DNA of 14,352 nt from CAZQYC01 sp043746555 (GTDB lineage: Bacteria; Pseudomonadota; Gammaproteobacteria; Steroidobacterales; Steroidobacteraceae), in contig JAYTQU010000142.1 in NCBI GenBank assembly GCA_043746555.1, forward strand, positions 1-14,352. The letters run 5' to 3'. The notes under the pieces are model-generated. The model worked only from the letters and a program-made list of their open reading frames with translations. It searched no databases and was not told where the DNA came from. How positions within the stretch are numbered: the stretch's first letter is position 1; every line of letters begins with the position of its first letter. A program made the translations under genes and the position numbers. This document shows positions 8,311 through 14,265 of the stretch, one piece after another.

Positions 8311-8976
8311 ATGACCACCGCCCCGCGCACCGCACCGCTGACGGTTTCCGGCCCCGCCGGACATCTTGAAGTCTTGCTGGACGAGCCTGTCGGCGAGATT
8401 TCGGTAGAACACGTGGCCGTCGTCTGTCATCCGCATCCGCTGTTTGGCGGAACCATGACCAACAAAGTCGTGCACATTCTGGCGCGCACCTTTAATGATC
8501 TCGGCGCGCCCGCCGTGCGCTTTAATTTTCGTGGTGTCGGCAATAGTGCGGGTTCGCATGACGACGGTCGCGGCGAAACCGACGATACGCTTGCGATGAT
8601 TGACTGGGCTAAAACGCGCTGGCCCGACGCGAAAGTTTGGCTAGCGGGATTTTCATTCGGCGCTGCGATGGCCTTGAAAGCCAGCGTAGCGCGAGCGAGT
8701 TCGCAGCAACCGGTGGATCGGCTAATCACCGTTGCACCCGCTCTTCGCTGGCTCACTCGAATGAAGGAGCAAGAAAATGCACCAACGCCGAATTGCCCAT
8801 GGCTCATTGTGCAAGGCGATTGCGACGAATTGGTCGATGCCCATGCCGTTCAATTCTGGGCGGAAAGTCTATCGCAACCGCCCGATATAAAAATCCTCGC
8901 CGGCGCGGAACATTTCTTTCACGGTCGTTTGAACGATCTACGCGACGCGATAAAGGAGTGGATCGGCACCCCTTAA
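8311..8976 (+). CDS. Alpha/beta hydrolase, COG2945 type
   Basis: Small cytoplasmic alpha/beta-hydrolase of the family often annotated as predicted hydrolase or dienelactone-hydrolase-like; its substrate is unknown. At 221 aa it has typical length. CHPHPLFGGTMTNKVV (39-54) and RFNFRGVGNSAGSHD (70-84) are hallmarks of this family. The probable triad is Ser115 in GFSFG, Asp172 in GDCDELV and His201 in GAEHFFHG. No signal peptide is seen. I chose the ATG at 8311; a TTG at 8293 would add six residues. GAAGAG upstream is a distant, weak ribosome site. The gene is divergent from rocD and convergent with the HU-like gene, and neither neighbour suggests a substrate. Confidence 0.88.
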   Translation: MTTAPRTAPLTVSGPAGHLEVLLDEPVGEISVEHVAVVCHPHPLFGGTMTNKVVHILARTFNDLGAPAVRFNFRGVGNSAGSHDDGRGETDDTLAMIDWAKTRWPDAKVWLAGFSFGAAMALKASVARASSQQPVDRLITVAPALRWLTRMKEQENAPTPNCPWLIVQGDCDELVDAHAVQFWAESLSQPPDIKILAGAEHFFHGRLNDLRDAIKEWIGTP

Positions 8977-9005
8977 CAAGCTGCGCCAATACAAGGCTGC
9001 GATCG

Positions 9006-9086
9006 GAAAATTCAATCGGCGAATTTTCAACGAGGGAATTCCGTCAGAGAAATTCCGGTGCGGAAGCCAATTTACCGCCGCACCGG
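9006..9086. repeat. Cluster of three inverted repeats between convergent genes
   Basis: Three separate hairpin-forming repeats stand in a row. The first is GAAAATTC/GAATTTTC (9006-9013, 9021-9028; perfect 8 bp, 7-nt loop). The second is GGAATT/AATTCC (9035-9040, 9051-9056). The third is CCGGTGCGG/CCGCACCGG (9055-9063, 9078-9086; perfect 9 bp, 14-nt loop). They occupy most of the spacer between the hydrolase and HU-like stop codons. None has a T-tract on either strand, so simple intrinsic termination is not obvious. They could act as 3'-end stabilisers or weak bidirectional terminators. Confidence 0.6.
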
Positions 9087-9124
9087 GTGAGTGTCGCGAC
9101 CTTAGGACTGCGTCCCCGATGGTC

Positions 9125-9436
9125 TTAGTTGACCATTGCCTTGAGCGACTTGAGAGCCGCAATACGCACTTTCTTGCTGGCCGGCTTGGCCTTAAACATC
9201 ATGGTCTCGCCGTTGAACGGATTCACGCCTTGACGAGCCTTAGTGGCGGGCTTCTTGACGACTTTCATCTTGAGCAATCCAGGCAGGGTAAACAGTCCCG
9301 CGCCCTTCAAACTTTTTTTCACGACTCCGGTTAGTGATTCAAATACTTCACCAACCTGCTTTCGCGACAAACCGGTGTCTTTCGATATTTGCGTCAGAAC
9401 TTCCGATTTGGTCGGCGCTGCATTCTTTTTTGCCAT
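9125..9436 (-). CDS. HU/IHF-family DNA-binding protein, diverged type
   Basis: Small basic DNA-binding protein of 103 aa, likely nucleoid-associated and dimeric. The ATG at 9436 is preceded by GGGAG with a 7-nt gap; the frame is open further upstream to 9511, but that part is 5' leader. After a Lys/Ala/Pro start, the helical region TKSEVLTQISKDTGLSRKQV (9-28) matches the HU alpha-helical body. The strand region GLFTLPGLLKMKVVKKPATKARQG leads to VNPFNGE (71-77), which corresponds to the RNPxTG arm with the DNA-intercalating proline (P73). It is longer than canonical HU (about 90 aa) and the arm motif is altered, so it belongs to the HU-like side family rather than being HupA/HupB. It is a single-gene unit, with its likely promoter at 9502-9530. 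Confidence 0.87.
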   Translation of the reverse strand: MAKKNAAPTKSEVLTQISKDTGLSRKQVGEVFESLTGVVKKSLKGAGLFTLPGLLKMKVVKKPATKARQGVNPFNGETMMFKAKPASKKVRIAALKSLKAMVN

Positions 9437-9483
9437 TTTTAATCTCCCGTTTAGAGTAACCCGAAACTTCGAGTGCGTTGTCC

Positions 9484-9555
9484 CCGAAAAAATACCGGCG
9501 CAAAATAGCACAAGATTCGCCGCGTATTAAGTCACACCGGCATATATTTTTTCGG
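9484..9555. repeat. 11-bp inverted repeat with A6/T6 tracts flanking the HU-like promoter
   Basis: CCGAAAAAATA (9484-9494) and TATTTTTTCGG (9545-9555) are exact reverse complements separated by 50 bp. The candidate -35 and -10 of the HU-like gene lie between them. The A6 tracts are 60 bp apart centre to centre. Such tracts bend DNA, so the pair may be an architectural or autoregulatory site; that part is inference. Confidence 0.6.
9502..9530 (-). promoter_or_regulatory. Candidate promoter of the HU-like gene
   Basis: On the minus strand there is a -10 TATTTT (9507-9502) with an extended TGC (9510-9508) before it. A weak -35 TTAATA (9530-9525) lies 17 bp upstream. Predicted transcription starts near 9495, giving a leader of about 60 nt. 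Confidence 0.45.
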
Positions 9556-9755
9556 TATTTTCAGCATAAAAAATAACTCATCTCGGCGCGGACAGTGCGA
9601 CCAAGTGTGGAAATCCGCAATGAAATCGCTGCGCTCGTGCGCACGCGAAGCACAAAGAAAGACGTTGAAGTCGTTGCATCGACAAGGAAAAGACCGCCGC
9701 CGCGATGCACGAATCGAGGGAATTCCTCGCGGAAATACGATGCGCGCAATCCGCG
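9556..9755. other. Intergenic stretch without a recognisable gene
   Basis: This lies between the HU-like promoter region and the lipoprotein stop. It holds a small hairpin CGAGG/CCTCG (9715-9719, 9725-9729) and a longer GCATCG/CGATGC pair (9676-9681, 9703-9708), both downstream of the lipoprotein gene and both without T-tracts. Short open frames on both strands have no family resemblance or ribosome site. I see no convincing gene. Confidence 0.5.
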
Positions 9756-10262
9756 TCAGTCGCTAAAAAATTCGCGTTGCAGCTTCGCTTCGATGACCAA
9801 CGACTCATTGACGGGCGTTGCCTTGATATCGAACGCCAGAATTTCCTGCCCCGTGATGCCAGTCTCGCCGATGTAATAGATCGCCGCGCCTTCGTTCACG
9901 CGACGAATCGACACTTGCTTTAGCTGCCCGTTGAGATTGTGGGCATCCACCGACACAGTGGCTTCGACCGGTTTGCCTTCGGACGCACCTTCTTTGCGCA
10001 GCACAGTCACGTTGAGCATGACTTGATTCTTACTGCGTTCGATACCGTAAGCGCGAGCTACTTCGGGAGAGAGCGAGTCGCTGCGGACGGCGTTGAAATG
10101 CATCTGGTAGGGTCCGACCTGGGTGAAAGACTCCTCGCTGCGCTGCGCGGGTGGAGCAGAAACGCCTTCGGGTCGCTGTTGCCCGCATCCGGCTGCAACC
10201 AGAACGCCGGTCAATACAAAGCTACCGAATAACGGCGACCACGGACGGAAAACGATAGGCAT
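9756..10262 (-). CDS. DUF4426-type lipoprotein of unknown function
   Basis: The 168-aa protein has a lipoprotein signal: hydrophobic stretch (about 8-24) ending VLVAAGC, with lipidated Cys26, so it is probably anchored in the outer membrane facing the periplasm. The mature part carries a motif I associate with the DUF4426 family: YQMHFNAVRSDSLSPEVARA (52-71) and YGIERSKNQVMLNV (72-85). The rest looks like a beta-rich fold. The ATG at 10262 has GGGAAG 8 nt upstream; the upstream TTG at 10277 overlaps that ribosome site and is rejected. It is last in the yggS-proC-yggT-yggU direction, separated from yggU by 118 bp that may hold its own promoter. From memory, the Pseudomonas homologue lies near metX-metW; these are absent here. 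No biochemical function can be given. Confidence 0.82.
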   Translation of the reverse strand: MPIVFRPWSPLFGSFVLTGVLVAAGCGQQRPEGVSAPPAQRSEESFTQVGPYQMHFNAVRSDSLSPEVARAYGIERSKNQVMLNVTVLRKEGASEGKPVEATVSVDAHNLNGQLKQVSIRRVNEGAAIYYIGETGITGQEILAFDIKATPVNESLVIEAKLQREFFSD

Positions 10263-10284
10263 AGCGGCGCTTCCCAAATTTTAG

Positions 10285-10316
10285 AGTGTCGATCTCTTAA
10301 GTCTTTCAGTGTCGAT
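10285..10316. repeat. Direct repeat AGTGTCGAT upstream of the lipoprotein gene
   Basis: Two exact 9-bp copies (10285-10293 and 10308-10316) lie 23 bp apart, start to start, about two helical turns. They sit between a candidate -10 (10323-10328) and the lipoprotein start, in the expected leader. They could be an operator for a protein binding one face of the helix. Confidence 0.55.
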
Positions 10317-10322
10317 GCGGCA

Positions 10323-10328
10323 ACTATA
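10323..10328 (-). promoter_or_regulatory. Candidate -10 for the lipoprotein gene
   Basis: TATAGT on the minus strand matches the sigma70 -10 at five of six positions. No good -35 stands 16-18 bp upstream, so the promoter would need an activator or be weak. Transcription from here would give a leader of about 55 nt. Confidence 0.3.
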
Positions 10329-10380
10329 GACCAATCGAGCCGCAACGCCACCGTCTTCGCGAGTTGTTTCTCGCACACGA

Positions 10381-10698
10381 TTATTTTCGGGATTCGTCCG
10401 ATGGCGCGCGCAGCCTCGATGCCTGTAACGCCGGTGGAATTCGCTCGGGGCGATCGATACTCACGGTCTTGCGGCGCGTCCTCACGCCGCGTACCAAACT
10501 CACCCGCGCACGAGGCGTCGCAAAAGCGTCCGCTAGGAATTCAATGAGTTCGCGGTTGGCGCGACCTTCAAGCCGCGGTGCATGAACACGCACCTTTAAC
10601 GCGTCGCCGTGCAAGCCGACGAATTCGTCACGCTTGGCGCTGGGTTGCAGAGTCAGCTGAAGTAGCAGCGATGAGCCTTTCCAATCGTGCCAGTGCAT
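10381..10698 (-). CDS. yggU: DUF167 (YggU) family protein
   Basis: Small protein of 105 aa from the widespread UPF0235/DUF167 family, whose function is unknown. The family core is clear: LLLQLTLQPSAKRDEFVGLHG (11-31), LKVRVHAPRLEGRANRELIEFL (34-55) and VSLVRGVRTRRKTVSI (66-81), including the KVRVxAP and GxANxxL motifs. The C-terminal tail (about 82-105) is longer and more basic than in E. coli YggU. It starts 18 nt after the yggT stop, as in other Gammaproteobacteria where yggT and yggU are paired, so it is probably translated from the same transcript. The ribosome site is weak. Confidence 0.88.
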   Translation of the reverse strand: MHWHDWKGSSLLLQLTLQPSAKRDEFVGLHGDALKVRVHAPRLEGRANRELIEFLADAFATPRARVSLVRGVRTRRKTVSIDRPERIPPALQASRLRAPSDESRK

Positions 10699-10716
10699 TG
10701 GCTATCAGTGTTGCTT

Positions 10717-11256
10717 TCAGGAAATAAAATTTTGCAGCGCGATTCGAAGCGCCTGTAGACCGATCAGCACAAATACAGGCGTCAGGTCGAGTCCGGCGAT
10801 CGATGGAATAAGCCGCCGCACCGGGCCCAACAATGGCTCGCACAAACTAGCCAGCAAATCGTTGGCTGGACTATAAGTGCCCGGCGCAACCCAGCTCAAT
10901 ACAACGTAAATAAGAATAGCAAACGAATATAGCTGAAGCGTCGAATCCACCAGCGTATAGATCACTACCAACGCAATGCTCGCGCTGGTCCCAATGTAAC
11001 CGCTAAGCATCGAGACAATGAGTGTCGTTCCCAGTTGCACCAACAGTAAAGCAACGATCGACGCGGTGTCGATGCGACCAATGGGCGGCAAAATCCGTCG
11101 CAATGGCATCACCAGCGGACTCGTCACCCTAAGCATCGCCTGCGCGAGTGGATTGCGCATATTCGCGCGCGCCAGCGGCAACAACACACGCAATAAAAAG
11201 GCAGTGACAAGCAAATACTGGAGGACGGCGTTGACGATGTAGATGACGGCGGACAT
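10717..11256 (-). CDS. yggT: YggT family integral membrane protein
   Basis: Inner-membrane protein of 179 aa made of two YggT repeats. The first is about 7-90, with RVLLPLARANMRNPLAQAML then SPLVMPLRRILPP. The second is about 100-179, with YVVLSWVAPGTYSPANDLLA then EPLLGPVRRLIPSIAGLDLTP. Hydrophobic segments are near 5-27, 64-84, 92-122 and 156-176. The repeated P-L-x-x-(V/L)RR-(I/L)-(I/L)P signature is typical. Family members have been linked to osmotic tolerance and cation uptake, but the mechanism is unknown. It lies between proC (46 bp upstream) and yggU (18 bp downstream), the standard order. Confidence 0.93.
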   Translation of the reverse strand: MSAVIYIVNAVLQYLLVTAFLLRVLLPLARANMRNPLAQAMLRVTSPLVMPLRRILPPIGRIDTASIVALLLVQLGTTLIVSMLSGYIGTSASIALVVIYTLVDSTLQLYSFAILIYVVLSWVAPGTYSPANDLLASLCEPLLGPVRRLIPSIAGLDLTPVFVLIGLQALRIALQNFIS

Positions 11257-11302
11257 ATTTGTGACTTTGGTTATTGGGAACTATTTGCCGCTAATGGAAC
11301 GA

Positions 11303-12124
11303 TTACGTTTTACCAAACTGCTCCGCCATCTCGGCGGATCGGCAAGCGGCGGCGGCGATCGCATCGGCGAACGCATTGCGTATGCCCGATCCTTCAAGAT
11401 GCTTCAGTGCGGCTTCAGTAGTGCCGCCTTTAGATGTCACGCGTTCGCGCAGCGTCGTTGGCGACTCGACCGCAGAGTGCGCCAGTTGTCCCGAACCGTA
11501 GGCGGTTTCCACTGCAAGCCGACGACTAACCTCGCTCGACAATCCCAACTTCATACCGGCGGCTTCGAGCATTTCGATCAATAAGAAAAAGTACGCCGGG
11601 CCACTGCCCGACACGGCTGTCACGGCATCCATTTGCTTTTCATCGTCAACCCAGAGTGCAGGACCGACTGCGCCCATGATCGTCTCCGCTAACTTACGAC
11701 CGGGCGCGGCGACGTCGGCCGTTGCGTAAAGTCCAGACACGCCGCAACCCATGAGCGCGGGTTGATTGGGCATTGCACGCACCACGGAAACGCCGCCAAG
11801 CCAGCGTTGCAAATCCGTGGCGCGAATTCCCGCGGCAACGGAAATAACTAACGGCCTGAGCGCTAGCGCTGGCGCTAACTGCTGGGCCACTTCACGCAAC
11901 ATCTGCGGCTTGACCGCGAACACCAACACTTGCGCGCCGCGCGCGACTTCGGCGTTGTCATCGCTGACACGCACACCAAAATTGGCGGCAAGCGATTCGC
12001 GCTGGCTCGCCATCGGATCGGAGACGATTACTTGCCGCGGCGGTAATCCGCGTGCGAGCAGTCCGCCGATCAGACTTCGCGCCATATTGCCGCCGCCGAT
12101 GAATCCGAGATTTTCTTGAAGCAT
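11303..12124 (-). CDS. proC: Pyrroline-5-carboxylate reductase
   Basis: Last step of proline synthesis: NAD(P)H-dependent reduction of pyrroline-5-carboxylate to L-proline in the cytoplasm. With the ATG at 12124 it is 273 aa (E. coli ProC, 269). The N-terminal Rossmann motif GFIGGGNMARSLIGG is at 7-21, FAVKPQ at 69-74, MPNQPALMGCGVSGL at 118-132, and the dimer/active-site block AVSGSGPAYFFLLIEMLE at 170-187. The signature VTSKGGTTEAAL (229-240) has Lys where many homologues have Pro. The frame is also open to a GTG at 12190 that overlaps the yggS stop. That longer form would add 22 residues unlike the family and is less likely, though it cannot be excluded. No strong Shine-Dalgarno precedes 12124. 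Confidence 0.93.
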   Translation of the reverse strand: MLQENLGFIGGGNMARSLIGGLLARGLPPRQVIVSDPMASQRESLAANFGVRVSDDNAEVARGAQVLVFAVKPQMLREVAQQLAPALALRPLVISVAAGIRATDLQRWLGGVSVVRAMPNQPALMGCGVSGLYATADVAAPGRKLAETIMGAVGPALWVDDEKQMDAVTAVSGSGPAYFFLLIEMLEAAGMKLGLSSEVSRRLAVETAYGSGQLAHSAVESPTTLRERVTSKGGTTEAALKHLEGSGIRNAFADAIAAAACRSAEMAEQFGKT

Positions 12125-12186
12125 GGGCTTGAGCGTGACTGGTGTTGAATGAGAGTCAAGAAGGCGAGATTCTGACTGATCGCACG

Positions 12187-12951
12187 TCACACTTCATCCG
12201 TCACTTTTTGTCGCTCGCCGAAAATCGCCGTTCCCACCCGCACAATGGTCGCGCCAGCGGCAATCGCCGCTTCCAAATCGGCGCTCATGCCCATCGAGAG
12301 CGTGTCTACCTCGAGTCCCGCGGCTGTCAGACTTCGCAGCGCTTGGGTAGCCGCCCGGAATAACTGTAGCTGCTCATCGAAAGTCTCGCGCGGCGGCGGA
12401 ATGCACATAAGGCCTCGCAAGCGCAATCGCGGCAGCGCGGCGATTTGGCGCGCCAACGGTAAGACGTCCGAACACTTCACCCCGCCCTTGCCCTGCTCTT
12501 CCGCAAGTTTGATCTGAATGCACAGATTGAGGGCTGTCATGCCGGCTGGCCGCTGTTCGCTCAATCGCTCGGCAATCTTTAGTCGATCCACGGTATGCAC
12601 CCAATCGAAGTGTTCTGCAATTTGTCGTGTCTTGTTGCTTTGAATCTGTCCGATGAAATGCCAGATGACCTCCAGCTCACGCAGTGATGCGATCTTCGGT
12701 AGCGCTTCCTGTAAATAGTTTTCTCCAAATTGCCGCTGACCCGACTGCGCCGCTACTCGCACGACGTCGGCAGACTGCTGTTTGCTCACAGCCAACAGGG
12801 CAACACTGCTTGGATCGCGCCGATATCGCAGCGCAGCGGCTGCGATGCGCGTGCGCGTTGCCGCCAGTCGATCGACCAGTAAGTGAGACGATTCGACGAA
12901 TGCACTACGAGTCATTGGCATAGTCGGTGAATTCTGCGGATTAGTTAACAT
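12187..12951 (-). CDS. yggS: YggS/PLPBP family PLP homeostasis protein
   Basis: Pyridoxal-5'-phosphate-binding protein without known enzyme activity that keeps free PLP and amino/keto-acid pools balanced. The 254-aa protein has the fold-type III barrel markers: PLP lysine K57 in LLAVSKQQSADVVR, FGENYLQEALPKI (75-87), WHFIGQIQSNKTRQI (97-111) and the phosphate-binding end SMGMSADLEAAI followed by GATIVRVGTAIFGER. The start at 12951 is supported by GGAAG five nt upstream. ATGs at 12921 and 12915 would give lengths nearer E. coli YggS (234 aa) but lack a ribosome site. It is first gene of the minus-strand cluster and divergent from pilT, an arrangement I recall from Pseudomonas. Confidence 0.94.
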   Translation of the reverse strand: MLTNPQNSPTMPMTRSAFVESSHLLVDRLAATRTRIAAAALRYRRDPSSVALLAVSKQQSADVVRVAAQSGQRQFGENYLQEALPKIASLRELEVIWHFIGQIQSNKTRQIAEHFDWVHTVDRLKIAERLSEQRPAGMTALNLCIQIKLAEEQGKGGVKCSDVLPLARQIAALPRLRLRGLMCIPPPRETFDEQLQLFRAATQALRSLTAAGLEVDTLSMGMSADLEAAIAAGATIVRVGTAIFGERQKVTDEV

Positions 12952-12952
12952 A

Positions 12953-12979
12953 TTGGCTTCCGCGCCCCTCCGTTATACT
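12953..12979 (+). promoter_or_regulatory. Candidate promoter of pilT
   Basis: The -10 TATACT (12974-12979) is strong, but the nearest -35-like hexamer, TTGGCT (12953-12958), leaves only a 15-bp spacer. A start near 12986 would give a leader of about 70 nt before pilT. It shares the bases TATA with the opposing yggS -10. Confidence 0.45.
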
Positions 12980-13001
12980 GCCCCGACTCGTGATCTGCCA
13001 A
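12972..13001 (-). promoter_or_regulatory. Promoter of the yggS-proC-yggT-yggU cluster
   Basis: On the minus strand, the -35 TTGGCA (13001-12996) and -10 TATAAC (12977-12972) are 18 bp apart, each matching sigma70 consensus at five of six positions. Predicted transcription starts near 12965, leaving a very short leader (about 15 nt) that still contains the GGAAG ribosome site. The -10 overlaps that of the opposing pilT promoter. Confidence 0.58.
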
Positions 13002-13058
13002 GCCGCGTCGCATCGATCTTTGCGCGCCCCAAGCCCCAGGAGAGTTCCAGGAGAATTC

Positions 13059-14099
13059 ATGGCTGTCGATATCGCCCAACTACTGGCGTTTGCCGTTAAG
13101 AATAACGCGTCGGATCTGCATCTGTCGGCCGGCGTGCCGCCGATGATTCGCGTCGACGGCGATATGAAGCGCGTCAACATGCCGGCGCTCACTCACAAGG
13201 AAGTACACAGCATGGTGTACGACATCATGAATGACAAGCAACGGAAAGCATACGAAGAATTCTTCGAGACCGATTTTTCCTTTGAGATACCCAAGCTCGC
13301 TCGCTTTCGCGTCAATGCCTACAACCAAAATCGCGGCGCGGCAGCAGTGTTCCGCACCATTCCATCGCTCATCATGTCGCTCGACGATTTGAATGCGCCG
13401 AAAATTTTCAAGGACATGGCGATGCATCCACGCGGGCTGGTGCTCGTGACCGGACCCACCGGTTCCGGAAAATCGACGACGCTGGCCGCGATGGTCAATT
13501 ACGTCAACGACAACAAACCCGATCACATCATCACGATCGAAGACCCGATCGAATTCGTTCACGAAAGCAAGCGCTCACTCATCAATCAACGCGAAGTGCA
13601 TCGCGACACGCTTGGATTTAGCGAAGCGTTGCGCTCCGCATTGCGCGAAGATCCCGATGTTGTGCTCGTCGGCGAGTTGCGCGACCTGGAAACAATCCGC
13701 CTCGCCCTCACCGCGGCCGAAACCGGTCACTTGGTGTTCGGCACCTTGCACACGAGTTCCGCGGCAAAAACCATCGACCGCATCGTCGACGTCTTTCCAG
13801 CGTCCGAAAAAGAAATGGTGCGCACGATGTTGTCGGAATCGTTGCGAGCCGTCATATCGCAAACACTTTTAAAGCGCAATGGCGGCGGCCGCATCGCCGC
13901 GCACGAAATCATGATCGGCACACCGGCCATTAGAAACCTAATTCGCGAAGGCAAAATCGCGCAAATGTATTCCGCAATTCAGACCGGGCAGTCCGTCGGT
14001 ATGCAAACGCTCGATCAATGTCTGACCGAACTCCTGCAAAAAGGCATCATTAGCAAGGAAGAAGCGCGCTTTAGAGCGCAAAACAAGGATCAGTTCTGA
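13059..14099 (+). CDS. pilT: Type IV pilus retraction ATPase PilT
   Basis: Hexameric cytoplasmic ATPase that powers retraction of type IV pili, needed for twitching motility and DNA uptake. The ATG at 13059 has a strong AGGAGA 6 nt upstream and gives 346 aa (P. aeruginosa PilT, 344); 23 in-frame codons before it are rejected. The N-terminal PAS-like domain includes ASDLHLSAGVPPMIRVDGD (17-35). Visible motifs are Walker A GPTGSGKST (132-140, K138), the Asp box ITIEDPIEF (158-166), Walker B VVLVGELRD (201-209, E206), and the His box TGHLVFGTLHT (222-232). The AIRNLIRE motif (290-297) is essential for retraction in PilT and separates it from the PilB extension ATPase. It is followed by pilU and divergent from yggS. 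Confidence 0.98.
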   Translation: MAVDIAQLLAFAVKNNASDLHLSAGVPPMIRVDGDMKRVNMPALTHKEVHSMVYDIMNDKQRKAYEEFFETDFSFEIPKLARFRVNAYNQNRGAAAVFRTIPSLIMSLDDLNAPKIFKDMAMHPRGLVLVTGPTGSGKSTTLAAMVNYVNDNKPDHIITIEDPIEFVHESKRSLINQREVHRDTLGFSEALRSALREDPDVVLVGELRDLETIRLALTAAETGHLVFGTLHTSSAAKTIDRIVDVFPASEKEMVRTMLSESLRAVISQTLLKRNGGGRIAAHEIMIGTPAIRNLIREGKIAQMYSAIQTGQSVGMQTLDQCLTELLQKGIISKEEARFRAQNKDQF

Positions 14100-14166
14100 T
14101 GAGAGCGGAGCAGGTCGCAATGATGGCACCTAGTCGAAGCGATGCGGGTTTATCGTACTGGCTGAA

Positions 14167-14244
14167 GGCTGGAGGCTGGAGACTGGAGTCGACGAACCAG
14201 GAATGCTCTGTCTTGCCCAAATCCCAAGCCTCAAGTCTCAGGCC
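14167..14244 (+). repeat. Imperfect long inverted repeat between pilT and pilU
   Basis: The left arm is a purine-rich repeat (GGCTGGA GGCTGGA GACTGGA, 14167-14187). The right arm (about 14224-14244) reads CAAGCCTCAAGTCTCAGGCC. They pair over about 21 positions with isolated mismatches or wobbles spaced about six to seven bases apart, around a loop of about 36 nt. The 7-bp internal repetition of the left arm is itself a short tandem repeat. It resembles the REP-like or MITE-like hairpins found between genes, but I cannot assign a family. It could limit read-through from pilT to pilU or stabilise pilT mRNA. Confidence 0.6.
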
Positions 14245-14245
14245 C

Positions 14246-14260
14246 GTTTGCGGAGCAAAC
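14246..14260 (+). promoter_or_regulatory. Hairpin holding the pilU ribosome-binding site
   Basis: GTTTGC (14246-14251), loop GGA (14252-14254) and GCAAAC (14255-14260) form a perfect 6-bp stem. The only Shine-Dalgarno-like sequence before pilU, GGAG (14252-14255), lies in its loop and first stem base. The start codon follows at 14266. Confidence 0.5.
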
Positions 14261-14265
14261 AACTA

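Noticed and set aside
9595..9876. Small open frames between the HU-like gene and the lipoprotein gene
   Set aside because: They are Arg/Ser-rich shadow frames, overlap the lipoprotein gene, and lack a start context.
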